Positions 8,931-19,948 are shown, numbered from the stretch's first letter. The stretch: DNA of 64,000 bases from Sepiola atlantica (GCA_963556195.1 OY744535.1:91762272-91826271), one strand, 5' to 3'. The notes: generated by a model from the letters alone, not told the origin. Numbers and translations: made by a program.

Positions 8931-10150
8931 TGATGTTATGCGTGGTGCTACCGATACCAGATATTATGGGGCGCATAGAGATGCCTAGTTTATGAGGGTT
9001 TTTTTTTTGGGGGGGGGGGCGTATAATGTGGGAATAATGGCGTGGTATTTAATATATGATGCCCATTTTTTATCGACAAGTGTCTTCATCAGTACAAGGC
9101 ATAGACACCAACTTCGAAGTCAACACATAGCATCAAGACTAGAGTATAGTTCGCTTTTAATTATACAGCAATTCGATATGGTATTATAAGTACAATCCAC
9201 CTCTAATAGTAATTTGACACAAAAAGAAAAAAAACACATCTGATTTTTTTTGATTTTTGGTATCAAAATTAGATAAATTGGGTTCTTGAGTAATTTGCTC
9301 AATTTTTCTAAAATTCTCTATATCGATTGATCCCAGTAGAATACACTTTTGGTGTTTATGATGACGCGAAACTACATTTAAGTGTTAAGCTGAGTACAGT
9401 TGATCATTTATTACTGATACAGCTATTTTCGATAGCATAGCGATGCCTTTATTATCAAAGTTTTACCGTCTTAATTCAGTTCGGTTCTGATTTTGAGAGG
9501 TTGATTTTCTTGTTTCATACTGATGAACCGATAAATCATATCTGTGTGCACCGAAGATGTCGAAAGGTTACCTTTCGGTTTCCTTATTAAGATGTAGCAA
9601 GTTGTAAATCGGTAACCGCACTCCATCACTCCATCACTCCATCAGCCCATTAGTCCATCTGTTTTCCACAAAGTTTTCGAGTCGGTTGATCCATTATTGA
9701 AAACATTATCGTTTTAGCTTCCGATAAGCAAAAGATAAACTGATACACCTTGACAGGTGTTGCTGCACACCGGGTGCATCATTTGTCATCCGCGACATGT
9801 TTATTCATTTTCTTATCGATTATGGTTCTTTATACTAGTAGCATAATACTGTCTACAGTTCACACCTGATGTAATACAGGTCACCATACATATGTTCAAA
9901 TCACATGCACGAATACTGCTGACATCCAGGTATTCAATTTACTTCCGCGTCTCACCATTTGCAAACTCTATTAATACATATTGGAAACATGTCCAAGATA
10001 TGTATCTTGGACATGTTTCAAATATTTATTTAAATCTTTTAGACAAATCCACCAAATACAACTATTAATTATGGACATTGCTATAAGCGATTCGTATAGA
10101 TGTACGAATATTGCTATGTTATAACTCCAGGAACGTAATAATTCTAACAA
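8931..10150. other. Gene-free interval
   Basis: No supported gene. A poly-T/poly-G junction lies at 9001-9019. CTGATGA with an adjacent small hairpin, but no downstream GAAA, lies at 9072-9096 on the minus strand. A short CTCCATCA repeat lies at about 9619-9645, and the palindrome at 9984-10019 is listed separately. Confidence 0.4.
9984..10019. repeat. Near-contiguous 36-bp palindrome
   Basis: GAAACATGTCCAAGATA at 9984-10000 is followed after TG by its exact reverse complement to 10019. This gives two 17-bp arms with a 2-bp centre. It can form a cruciform or RNA hairpin; no function is assigned. Confidence 0.9.
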
Positions 10151-10221
10151 GAGAGAGAGAGAGAGAGAGAAGGAGAGAGAGAGAGAGTGAGAGAGAGAGA
10201 GACAGAGACTGAGAGAGAACA

Positions 10222-10275
<54 letters not shown>

Positions 10276-10280
10276 GGAGA
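10151..10280. repeat. Compound (GA)n-(TA)n-(GA)n microsatellite
   Basis: An imperfect (GA)n tract (10151-10217) is followed by (TA)17-18 (10224-10258) and another (GA)n tract (10259-10280). Confidence 0.95.
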
Positions 10281-10879
10281 TAAATGATGTCGGATTACAT
10301 ATCTGGGTACGAAGTAAATGAATTATTACAATCTCATTTAGAGATATGACCTGTCTTTTCTACTAAATCTTGTACGATTGTCCCTCAACCGCTTAGAAAG
10401 GGCACACACACGGCTTACATGCACACACATTCCATAGTCGAATAAAGCTTTTCATAAACGACTTCAATTTTAAATTTTATATAGTAAGCATTGGGATTTA
10501 TTTTCGACACCGTGCAAAAATGAGGTTTATACAGGATTTGAAACCTATACGAGTGTCATTTTTCTATTTGTGATTTTACTTTGTTTATTCCTAGTCCCAT
10601 GAACTACATTAATCGTTTATTTTATATTATTCACGCAAAGAACCATGTAAAAAAGCAGCAATATCATAATATGCGCATTTTGCATAGGCTTATTAACATA
10701 TATGCGCAAATGCATTTATAGTTTTATGAACATGTACACATGTGTCATTACATAAACACAATTTATTCTATAAATCCAGAATTAGTTTGATTTCTTATAG
10801 CAGATTAATGATATTTATAAAAGACGCACATAATAAACATAACCATAACAAAATATACACAAAAATAAACAAAAGCAAA

Positions 10880-10880
<1 letters not shown>
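10281..10880. other. Gene-free AT-rich interval
   Basis: I see no gene, repeat array or structured element in this stretch. Confidence 0.4.

Positions 10881-10937
<57 letters not shown>
10881..10937. repeat. (AT)n microsatellite
   Basis: Uninterrupted AT dinucleotide tract of about 57 bp. Two overlapping 70-100 codon frames around it are artefacts of the Ile-Tyr repeat. Confidence 0.95.
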
Positions 10938-10940
<3 letters not shown>

Positions 10941-11738
10941 ACAGGTGCGTGGATGTATTTACCAGTGTAAAAATTGCTGTCTCCTTTTTTTATACACACC
11001 ATAGAGATGTGTCTCCTTCTTTTCAATGTGAATGACGGAGAGGATCCGTTTCTCTTGTTAACAGATGAAGGTGGACGCCTTCATTGCGAGGTTTTGTGCG
11101 CGTTTATGCCGGCGGGTGATTGTTAAGGGTCCACGTATGGTGGTCACGTATCTATCACACGTCGATTCGCATTATCTGCGATATGATCACGGCTAAGTGC
11201 ACATATCACGAGTGCTTAGACCCCCTCCCCTTATCCGTGGCCGTCTCAATAGCTCTGGCAGTTATTGACACTCTTCGCTTTTAATCACAGCCGGTTCTTT
11301 GACGAATCTGATTTCCAACCCAAGTGCATTTGGCAGAAACGATAAAGACTTACCTAGAATCGATGTTCAACTGAAGGAACCGACCGACTGGTGCGAACAT
11401 TTCCCCTTAACGACATTCACTTCTAGTACTACCAACATTTCTATTTTGTATCAGTTAACATCATTATTATTATTTTGGACGCCATCAATTATGTAAATGA
11501 GCTGTGACTTATGATATTCACTTCCACTTTCCTCGCATTCGATTTAGACATATGAAATGCGTTCTCATCGCATTCTTTTTAATAGGTTAATACATTTTTT
11601 GAACTTATTAATAAAGTTAAAATAACAAAATTCTCAAGTATTTTAGAAATAATGATATCATAATGAACATAATAATACCATTATTTCTTAAAATATTTTA
11701 TACTTGTGTGATTCTAATATTATTTACTTATTCAATCT
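10938..11738. other. Gene-free interval with a locally higher G+C block
   Basis: The 11040-11480 block is noticeably richer in G+C than its surroundings and looks like part of an interspersed element, possibly LTR-like. I recognise no coding motif. The 65-codon plus frame at 11299-11496 has no family features I can name. Confidence 0.35.
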
Positions 11739-11820
11739 TTGTTATATAACACGCCTTTGCTATTATATAACACACCTTTGCTATTATATAACACGCCTTT
11801 GTTATTATATAACACGCCTA
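11739..11820 (+). repeat. 21-bp minisatellite, about 4 copies
   Basis: The unit TATTATATAACACGCCTTTG plus one base recurs about four times. It is immediately followed by AACACGC-6 nt-GCGTGTT, a 7-bp inverted repeat at 11811-11830. The 21-bp period gives a fake 7-residue peptide repeat. Confidence 0.85.
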
Positions 11821-12344
11821 ACAGCGTGTTATTTTAACTTTATTAATTTACTATTAAGTACATTTTGTACATTCTGCGTTGAAATCTTTTAGGAAATTTG
11901 AGATGTATGTTCATATTATATGTTCTGTGAGATTATTCGACCCCTCGGGGTAAATACCATCGAAATGAAGAAGAAGAAAAAACAAACAAACAAAAGAACA
12001 GCCTCGCATGACAAAGATGTTATTAATCAAAAGTTTGCAAAACGTAAAAAAAAAAAGATTGTATCATGTATATATGTAAATATGACCTAACTTCTGAATT
12101 ACAAGTTCTATACTTTGTATAACTATGTTAGGTAGTCCTGTAGGTAGGTGGACAATATGCTTTATTCTTTAATTACTCTTTCAAGGTTTCTTTTCTACTA
12201 CTTCTAACCTATTAGAAATAGTTTTTTTTTTATTTAAGTGCCTTACTATAGCTTTTATCGCCAATTCCTCCACCAATTATATTTGAACTTAACTCTTTAC
12301 CATCCGGCTATGAACCGCTTAAGTTGAAAAATACAAAAATAATC

Positions 12345-12603
12345 ACTATATAATAAAACATTATATATAATATAACATATATATTATAATATGTTCGTCT
12401 TCTTCATTTCGATAGTATATATATATATAATACAATATAATATATATGAAATTATATATATAATACAATATTATATATATGAAATTATATATATATATAA
12501 TATACTACAATATATATAATATTATATATATAATATAATATTATATATATATATATCATATTATATATAAATAATATTATATATAAATAATATTATATAT
12601 AAA

Positions 12604-12663
<60 letters not shown>

Positions 12664-12672
12664 AATATATGA
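12345..12672. repeat. AT-rich satellite-like low-complexity block
   Basis: It is composed of ATATTATA-type and (AT)n words, ending in a long pure (AT)n tract (about 12610-12659). The preceding 11832-12344 interval has no gene. A roughly 20-bp word near 11957-11977 (CATCGAAATGAAGAAG) recurs inverted near 12395-12411. Confidence 0.85.
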
Positions 12673-12689
12673 TATAATTTGTTTAGGGT

Positions 12690-13458
12690 AGACATTTTGT
12701 CAGCCAGCCTAGTTCCACCCTTCCCTCTCTATTGGGCTATTGAAAGGCTTGTTATTTTAGCTAGCCTGTTTAGAGTCCAAGGAATTGAATGCTGGTAATT
12801 GGGTCTCTTTCAGGCTTGGTTTGCTTTGCAGTGATTCTATCTTTCTCTCCCTTTTTATTATTATGCCTTTTATAAATCTACTCAACAAACACCTTACCAT
12901 TGCTTATAGTAACAACAGAGGTAAACATTTCCTGATGTTCATTCCTTTCTCTTTAGCAAATCTCATTACATATTTGCTCTATGTGAGACTAATCTAGATT
13001 CTTCTATTGATAGCAACGATCTATATGTGGTTGGTTATTTTCCTCTTGTCCGCTTAGACCTATTTGCTTGATATTTCCCTATTACACGTGCACACAGTCT
13101 TAACACTCATGGGTGCCCTTTTATCTGTCTGGCGCTGTCTTTGCTGTACTCAACCTCTTATTTGTTCTATTTGCACCGTTCCAAGGATGACTGCTCTCTT
13201 GTTGATGCTAGATCCAGCAGTATTGATAATGCATTGCAACTTCATCTGTCAAGCTTCATCTTTGGTTTTGGTGACTTCAATGCTAATCATTCTGACTAGC
13301 TCCCTCACTCTAACCGCACAGATCTAGCTGGTGAAATATATCTCAACTTTTCCCTGTCTCATGACTTGCTCCAAATTTTCACCTTCTCCACACGTTTTCC
13401 TGATAATGATATTCATTAACCATCCTTACTTGATCTTGTTCTATTTCCTCTTCTCCTC

Positions 13459-13460
<2 letters not shown>
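12690..13460 (+). pseudogene. LINE endonuclease-domain fragment, with stops
   Basis: A plus-strand frame reads FGFGDFNANHSD, stop, LPHSNRTDLAGEIYLNFSLS, HDLLQIFTFSTRFPDNDIH, stop, PSLLDLVL. The GDFN motif (13270-13281) is part of the apurinic-type endonuclease active site of non-LTR retrotransposons. The following W-L-x-H-S-N and TRFPD...SLLDLVL patterns are characteristic of the same domain. The stop at 13297-13299 sits where Trp is normally found. Upstream 12690-13060 is probably the worn N-terminal part but is not readable. The copy ends abruptly at an (AT)n tract at 13461. The family is likely the same as the LINE tails elsewhere in the window, which is an inference. Confidence 0.75.

Positions 13461-13531
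<71 letters not shown>
13461..13531. repeat. (AT)n microsatellite at a LINE/PLE junction
   Basis: About 70 bp of pure AT separate the truncated LINE endonuclease fragment from the truncated Penelope-like ORF. The tract is translated as Ile-Tyr in the 188-codon frame at 13331-13897, so that frame is a composite. Confidence 0.95.
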
Positions 13532-13534
<3 letters not shown>

Positions 13535-14190
13535 CCCACTGGTTCTATTCGACCCCGTTTGTATGGTTTACCAAAAACCCACAAAACTGGCTATCCTTTA
13601 GACATTGTACAATCTACGATTAAAACAAAAATATTACATTTTTACAAAAGCAAACCAGCTTCTGTAGACAGATGCCCTATTTACCTTCGCCTACCTTGGC
13701 TTGGTAACATTAGTGATAGATTCGCAAAACAAATCACTTTGTCTGTACAACAATGTTATTTTGCTGCGAATACGCGTGTTGTTTTTTCCTCTCGTCCAAT
13801 CTTAACTTCTATTGGAAAAGATTCCTTCCCCCACATCATAATAATTCCATTATTTATTTATTTAAATGTAGTTGCAGTATGCACTACGTCGGGATGACGT
13901 CACAGAGATTGGACATCCGGGTCAAACAACACGTGCCCACAAAAATTCGCAATGGAAATTATTTACCAACTGACGATTTGAATAATACTTATGGTTCGTC
14001 GATAGGTCAACATCTCATAAATAATCGCACCTGTGCCTCTAAATTCAGTGTCGACTTATTCTCCATTCTTAGTAAGTCGCACTCTCCTTATCATCTCAAG
14101 ATCTTAGAAACAATTTATATTAAGTCCTTGAGACCTTCTCTTTGCAAACAAAGAGAAAATCTCCTCGGGCTTAATGTTGTTTCTATTTGA
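13532..14190 (+). pseudogene. Penelope-like element ORF: RT start and GIY-YIG endonuclease, RT core deleted
   Basis: The PLE polymerase joins an RT to a GIY-YIG nuclease. The first frame reads RPRLYGLPKTHKTGYPL (KTHK at 13574-13585), the conserved RT motif. After about 27 residues it jumps to CPIYLRLPWLGNISDRFAKQ and FAANTRVVFSSRPIL, which normally lie past the RT core, so most of the catalytic core including the Asp pair is gone. A frameshift near 13830-13860 leads to the second frame (open 13753-14190): YLFKCSCSMHYVGMTSQRLD then IRVKQHV. This carries the CxC and YVG (13885-13893) of the GIY-YIG core and a conserved Arg. It ends HLKILETIYIKSLRPSLCKQ, typical of the nuclease C terminus. The nuclease half looks well preserved, apart from a degenerate GIY half (SMH). 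Confidence 0.87.
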
Positions 14191-14298
14191 TTGAACTTTT
14201 CTTTTTTTTTTTTTTTAATTTTAAAATTTTTTTTACCCCTTTCCCTCGCTATAATTCTCATAGCATATTTTTATATTTTTTATACATGACCTCGATAT

Positions 14299-14335
14299 TT
14301 GGCTCTGTTGAGCGAGGTACGAAACCGGTCAGCTG
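14299..14335 (+). ncRNA. Hammerhead-ribozyme-like motif downstream of the PLE ORF
   Basis: The plus strand folds as a type I hammerhead. Stem I pairs 14300-14304 with 14331-14335 (5 bp including two wobbles). The core CTGTTGA is at 14305-14311 (consensus CTGATGA, one substitution). Stem II is in 14312-14320, with G-C closing. GAAA is at 14321-14324. Stem III is a self-complementary ACCGGT at 14324-14329, and the expected cleavage-site C is 14330. Penelope-like elements are known to carry hammerheads with very short palindromic stem III, and this one begins 110 bp after the GIY-YIG ORF. The changed core base probably reduces or abolishes activity. Confidence 0.55.
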
Positions 14336-14429
14336 CCCTTTCATCTTTTTAATTTCTTAAATTCATTATGAATAATAAATATTGTCTCTTCAATGCACTT
14401 TTAAAATTTTATACGACAAAGAAAATATT

Positions 14430-14432
14430 TAA

Positions 14433-14465
<33 letters not shown>

Positions 14466-14826
14466 CATAGATATACATATATATATATATATATACATAT
14501 ATATGTACACATATATACATATACATATATACATATATATACATATATACACATATATACATATATACATATATATATACATATATATATACACATATAT
14601 ATACATATATATATACATATATACACATATATACATATATACATATATATATACATATATATATACATACATATATATATACATATATACACATATATAC
14701 ATATATACATATATATATACATATATATATATACATATATATACATATATATATATACATATATATACATATATATATATACATATATATACATATATAT
14801 ATATACATATATATATATACATATAT
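14430..14826. repeat. Compound AT/AC-rich microsatellite (TATATACA-type)
   Basis: About 400 bp of (AT)n interrupted by AC dinucleotides at irregular intervals. It yields open frames of 137-169 codons of Ile/Tyr/Cys/Met or His/Thr on both strands. These are not genes. Confidence 0.95.
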
Positions 14827-15424
14827 TAGTAGTAAGTTTTTGAAAGGCTGTGGGCAATGCAATTCCGGGTAAGATGCAAGTTGAAAGGAAAGGAACAAAA
14901 ACAATAACAATAAATCGAATACGATATAAGGCTTACTATTTATTTTTCCTTTTTTTTTCTCTTTTTTTTTTTTTTACATAACAGCAAGAGTGTTTTAGCT
15001 GTTCATGTGATGTCCGGGTGATTAAAAATCACTATTTGATATTTCGGGAAAAGACATCCCTTTGTCAAAAATAATTAGACCAGAAGGAGAATAATATTTT
15101 ATTCTTCTCCGACTGTGTAGAGAATAATACAAAACAAAATGGCTGACAGATATAGACCGCAGCAAATAATAAAGCAGTTTCACAGGGAATATAAATTAAA
15201 TTAAGTTTTATTTTAATATTATGTTAAATATATGATTGAATATATGATTTGGTGTTTAGAATATTTGTGTAATGTTGGTTTATCGAACACCATACACCTA
15301 ACCTATTGTATTAAATATGTTCTTTGGTGATTGCAACGTTCTATTTTTTTGCTCACTACTAAGTTATTAAGATGCAGAAAATTGCATTATTAGTCGCCAT
15401 TTACTTTATAGGACGTATTTTTCT
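14827..15424. other. Gene-free interval
   Basis: Apart from poly-T runs at 14951-14977, nothing is recognised. Positions 15346-15424 begin a block that recurs, diverged, from about 15690. Confidence 0.4.
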
Positions 15425-15610
15425 TTAATATATATATATATATATTGTTATTTATTTTATACGTACATAAAAGTAATCCATGAGCACGTGTTTCTGGCTC
15501 ACAGCCGTCATCAGCATGCCTAACTAAGACAAGGACTGAACCTTCGATATTATGTCTATAGTCCAGCGTTTTACCATCGGACGACCAATACGCCCTGTCT
15601 AGAAATATGT
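15425..15610 (-). mobile_element. tRNA-derived SINE-like copy with hammerhead-like body and (TA)n tail
   Basis: Reading the minus strand from 15610, a tRNA-like head shows GATGGTAAAACGCTGG (A-box-like) and GGTTCAGTCC (B-box-like, about 15551-15560). The body then carries CTGATGA (15508-15514), a GGCT-GTG-AGCC hairpin (within 15495-15507), GAAAC (15490-15494) and CACGTG, followed by an AT-rich segment and (TA)n at 15429-15446. Pol III promoter boxes, body and simple tail are the normal SINE plan. The RNA motif is discussed in the findings. Confidence 0.6.
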
Positions 15611-15689
15611 ACGATTGTCATCACCTAAATATTTAATGTATTTTTATGTAATTATTTGTATTGGTTATTGAAGCGTTCGCGATTCTTTT

Positions 15690-15887
15690 GCTCACTACTA
15701 CTTCGATTGTCTCACTTCCTAAGTGATTAAGATGCAGGGAATGCTATTATTAGTCGCCCTTTAATTTATAGGATGTATTTTCGTTAATATATATTTTTTA
15801 ATTTATTTTATACGTACACGAAAGTAATCAATGGATACCTGTTTTTGGCTCACAGCCGTCATCAGCATATATATAATATTATAATAT

Positions 15888-15888
<1 letters not shown>
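15690..15888 (-). repeat. Second, diverged copy of the SINE-like body
   Basis: From about 15690 the sequence repeats the 15346-15520 block with many substitutions: TTTTGCTCACTACT, AAGATGCAG, ATTATTAGTCGCC, TTTATACGTACA and GGCTCACAGCCGTCATCAGC are shared. CTGATGA is at 15859-15865 (minus). It lacks the tRNA-like head and runs into an AT tract. The arrangement suggests two insertions or a local duplication about 350 bp apart. Confidence 0.65.

Positions 15889-15949
<61 letters not shown>
15866..15949. repeat. AT-rich tract ending in (AT)n
   Basis: ATATTATAATATT words followed by a pure (AT)n run to 15949, at the tail side of the diverged SINE-like copy. Confidence 0.9.
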
Positions 15950-15951
<2 letters not shown>

Positions 15952-18815
15952 ATACTGGTCAGTTGCATTGTAATAAACAAAAGAAAAAAATATCAATCAT
16001 TATTGTTATATTTATTTATTTTCTTAATTTTTTTATATTTCGGCTAATGCTATATTTTTTCTCATGCGTGTTTCGTAACCCGGTAAGAAAAATGTCGTTT
16101 TTACTCTACCGGTTGTTCAAAATTAGAAATGTCTAGTTATTTGTCATAAAAGTTTCATATTCATTCATAAATAGAAAACTTTTATGAAAAATAACTCAAA
16201 TTAAAAATACGTTTTCTGAAAAAAGAATTAGGGACTTAAAATATTAAAATCTATAATTTACTTACTGTTTTTCTACACCACTTAATGTATCTACAATTGA
16301 AACAAGCTTAATTTATTTTACTCATTTTACACCTGTTTTTATCGTCATGGTTTATTACTTGAATCATTTATACGAATGACAATGACATTTATCAATGTAA
16401 ACATGTTAACATAAACGCTAACAAATCATCTTTAAGTCTATTAGTTTCAAATGACTGTCTTATTCTTATCTCTAATCTAGATATTAAAACAATGATTGAA
16501 TTCCAATTCTCTTAATATACAATTATTCCTTTTAAAAGCGAAATCTGTCAATAAAACAATTTCAGATTGATAAATTAAATACTGACAAAATTCTCATCAT
16601 GTGATACAGCTGTCTTTGACACCCTTCAGATGTTTTCTTTCTATTTTCAAATTTATCTGATCTTACCATCAGGTGAATTTAAGATATATCAATGGGGTTA
16701 GGGTATGAAAACATAGGTCCCAAAAACAGATGTTATCAATTTGATGTGACCGTTGACAGCTACAGTGGATAACCTGATGATGATTATATGATCAGTTGTA
16801 ATGTTTCTTCATATGAGTTCCCTTCAATTAATTGCTATAAAGATTTTGGCTAATTGGTGCAATTTAAATTTCTTTTGCGATAGAAACATTTTAATCTGTT
16901 TGAACACCATAATTAAGATTGATGAATTGAAGTAAAAACAACAACAATTTTGTTCCTTTATAAAATAAGTATTTATTTTTATATTTAATTCTTTGCATGA
17001 TTTTTGTGATATTTTTATTCTTTTGTGACTTCAATATTAAACAAAAAAAGTTTGCTTCGTCTTTTGTACAACGAATATATACTTTCGTTTTCCCCTTCAT
17101 TTCATATTCAACTCGAGTTTGTTCTTTTGCTATTGATACATTTTTATTTATAATTTGTATTCCTCAAAGAATTTTCTCATGGCCTTTAGTGCAATTCGTC
17201 AGAAAACGTTTTTCTAAAGAAAACGAAGCAACACTTTCGTACAATACATTCATCAACAACTCTAAAGGCTATTTATTATTTATTTTTTTAGATATTTTAG
17301 CTACTAGTTTTCTCTTGCTTTTTCATGCGTTTTTATAATTATTTTTTTAGTCAGAAACACAATGCAATAGTTCTTCTTTTGTCGCCACACAGGTTCCGAA
17401 TGAATTAACATTAAAATATTTCCTTTTCGATCGAAATATGAGAGAACAAAGAAAAAATAATTTAAAAACTTAAAAATAAAGTAAACGAATGTTAAATGAG
17501 AGGATTTGATAAAATGTGTTGCATAATTTCATCAATAATAAAACCAGAACACAAACGTCACGTGTTTATTCACTTGGCTAGTAATGGTAAACTTTACGTC
17601 GCATTTCTTGTCTTCATTTAAGGTCATCGTTTTACTTTATTTATCGTAACGCCCCTTTTATAGAATCACTCCTGTGCATTTCTTTTTCTTTTCCCTTTTT
17701 CTTTGGTTTTTGTTTTTGCTTTCTTAGTCATGGTCTTTACTTTGACTTTTATTTTCTTTGGAGGACCCTTTTTAGGGTTCCAGTTTTGGGGGAATTATTT
17801 TGGGAGAGCCGAGTTTTATAGAAACATTTAAAAGAAAAACAGTTTTAAGTAATATTCAAATGTGTGAAAGAGCGAGGTAAATGTTATATGATCAACAAAC
17901 AAAATAATGAATTCAAAAGCATAAATTCACAAAAGAGATATTTTATATATGTGTAAAATGGAAGTCTACAGAGATAGGAAAACATAGAATAAGTGCTCAT
18001 ATTTTAGTGTCCTTGCAAGGGGGATTCATTAGTTGAGATATCGAGGAAGCCTGAGTCGATAATTTAAGGTCTAAAAATGGTAATCAAAACTTCATCACTC
18101 AATTACATAAATTACATTTCATTGAAAGTAACTAAATAAAGTCAATCATTATTTGTTTTCATATTAGAAAGTTCAGTGAAACATGTATGAAGTATGAAAG
18201 TGGTTAAGTTTATATATTTGCTTGCAATCAGCAGACGACATTGAAAGGGGATTCAAGCAGTGTGTGTGTGCGCACGCGCGTAAGACAGTCAAATAGTTCA
18301 TGCATTGTGTCTGTGTGTGCGTTAGTGTCAGTTTGGTTATGTGTGCGTGAGTTTAGAAAACACCATTCTCAGCGTTCTAAAGCCCTACAGAGGGTGTGAC
18401 GGGGCGTAGGAAATGTCGATGTTAGCTCTATCGTGGATTTGGGCTGAATATGCACTGAAGGAAAATTTGACCTTATATGGGGTCGAGGTGGCTCCCAAAA
18501 GGACAATTTTTATAAATTCAGAAAAATCCTCTGATTGGTTCAAAATATTATTTATCTTTATCAATTCTGGCGGCTACGTGCGCAAAGCTGTGTGCGCAAC
18601 TACGAGTTTAAGCATTTGCATTTTAGGCACCGAAGGGTAAACTGAAAAAAACTGTTTTTACATTTACATCGTGGGGTCTGCCTTGACACCAAACAAATAT
18701 AAAGAAAACAAAAAGAACAAAACAAATAAAGAAATTAATTTTCTTATTGATTGTTTTTTTTTTTTTTTTTACTTTTGTGAAATTGATTTTAACGATCCCA
18801 CGTCTTTTTAGAGCA

Positions 18816-18819
<4 letters not shown>
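15950..18819. other. Long AT-rich gene-free interval
   Basis: No supported coding region. The plus frame 16997-17338 (113 codons) is Phe/Leu/Ile-rich with no recognisable domain and an AT-driven composition, so I treat it as chance. A small (GT/GC)n patch lies at about 18260-18282, and a slightly richer G+C segment at 18360-18640 carries only a 75-codon frame without features. Confidence 0.45.

Positions 18820-18884
<65 letters not shown>
18820..18884. repeat. (TA)n microsatellite
   Basis: Pure TA dinucleotide tract of about 64 bp; overlapping frames are Ile-Tyr artefacts. Confidence 0.95.
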
Positions 18885-18888
<4 letters not shown>

Positions 18889-18948
18889 TAAACCTCAGTG
18901 AATCTTGTTTGTTCGTTTGTCCGTACACATTGATATATATCAAAAAGT

Positions 18949-19266
18949 TGACGTCATAAATAATGACGTTACTAAAGGATGAAGTCAACCATTACACTTG
19001 GGGATAACCGTGCACAGTCGATAATGTCAGAAGATGCTACCACCATGCATCAGGGAGGGAATAGAACGAAAGGTCATAGGCAATCTACTAGACTCCCGAG
19101 AGTATCATATACTACTAAAACTGTGGATCTTTTTTATTATTTTGTTTATGTGTTTGTTTGTATGTCACTGTGCACAGTGTATGACGTCATTTGTTTACGA
19201 CGTCATTGAAAAAAGGTAGAATAAAAACAGAGGATACGCGTACAAAATGATAACGTCATCCATCAA

Positions 19267-19318
<52 letters not shown>

Positions 19319-19948
19319 AAGATGGAGAAAGATCCTTTATGATGTTTTATCAAGATGACCCGTTACTAAAGACGGTCTAGTATACAGATACAAAATTGTT
19401 ATTTTGTCACCCTGCACACGAGGTGACGTCACAAACGCGAATGATAATTAGGTTGAAGGAGGCGAATTACTTGCATAATTAAAAGAGAGAAAATGGAGAG
19501 AAAGCGGATACTTTAGGAGAGGAGATATTAGATTTGCTCATGATAGCGTGAACTTCTTTTACTAATGAATTGCTGCTTATTAATGCCAAAACTGACTGGA
19601 GGCGAATGTTAATGAGATGGATGGGTTGTCAGTTGAACGATGAAGAATATAATGGGAGGATTTAAACTGATGAATGAACGCCTTGCTTACTTATGAGGAC
19701 GGTTTATGACAAGTATTTGTTGACTGATTTGATTTGAAGATGGCCATGTTGTTGTTTGCAACGAATCAGTAATATTTTATTTATTTTGTCGAAATATTTT
19801 TGACCAGATCCATCTAGAAGTCTGTTAAGTTACAGACTGAATTTGTTTGATTACTGCATTTAACGATAAGTCAGTCATGCCTATTTATATGAGAAAATAG
19901 TTGACTGCCCAATGGAACCACAGTATTCGAAACTAGATTGTGACGTCA
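18949..19948. promoter_or_regulatory. Cluster of CRE-type octamers (TGACGTCA)
   Basis: Four perfect TGACGTCA palindromes lie at 18949-18956, 19182-19189, 19424-19431 and 19941-19948. Near-matches lie at about 18963 (TGACGTTA), 19198 (CGACGTCA) and 19251 (AACGTCAT). This is the binding site of CREB/ATF bZIP factors. Such density in AT-rich DNA is unusual, but no adjacent gene is visible, so a regulatory role is inference. Confidence 0.35.
19269..19319. repeat. (GA)n microsatellite
   Basis: About 45 bp of GA repeats followed by an imperfect GAAAGAAAGA tail. Confidence 0.95.

Noticed and set aside
9072..9096. Hammerhead candidate on the minus strand
   Set aside because: CTGATGA and a GAC/GTC hairpin are present, but GAAA is replaced by GATAAA and no stem I partner follows.
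13331..13897. A single 188-codon protein
   Set aside because: It joins LINE-derived text, an (AT)n tract and PLE text; a composite without biological unity.
14368..14910. Overlapping frames of 137-169 codons on both strands
   Set aside because: They translate an AT/AC microsatellite into Ile/Tyr/His/Met repeats.
16997..17338. A 113-codon plus frame as a small membrane protein
   Set aside because: Hydrophobicity reflects T-rich DNA; no family resemblance, neighbours or start context support it.
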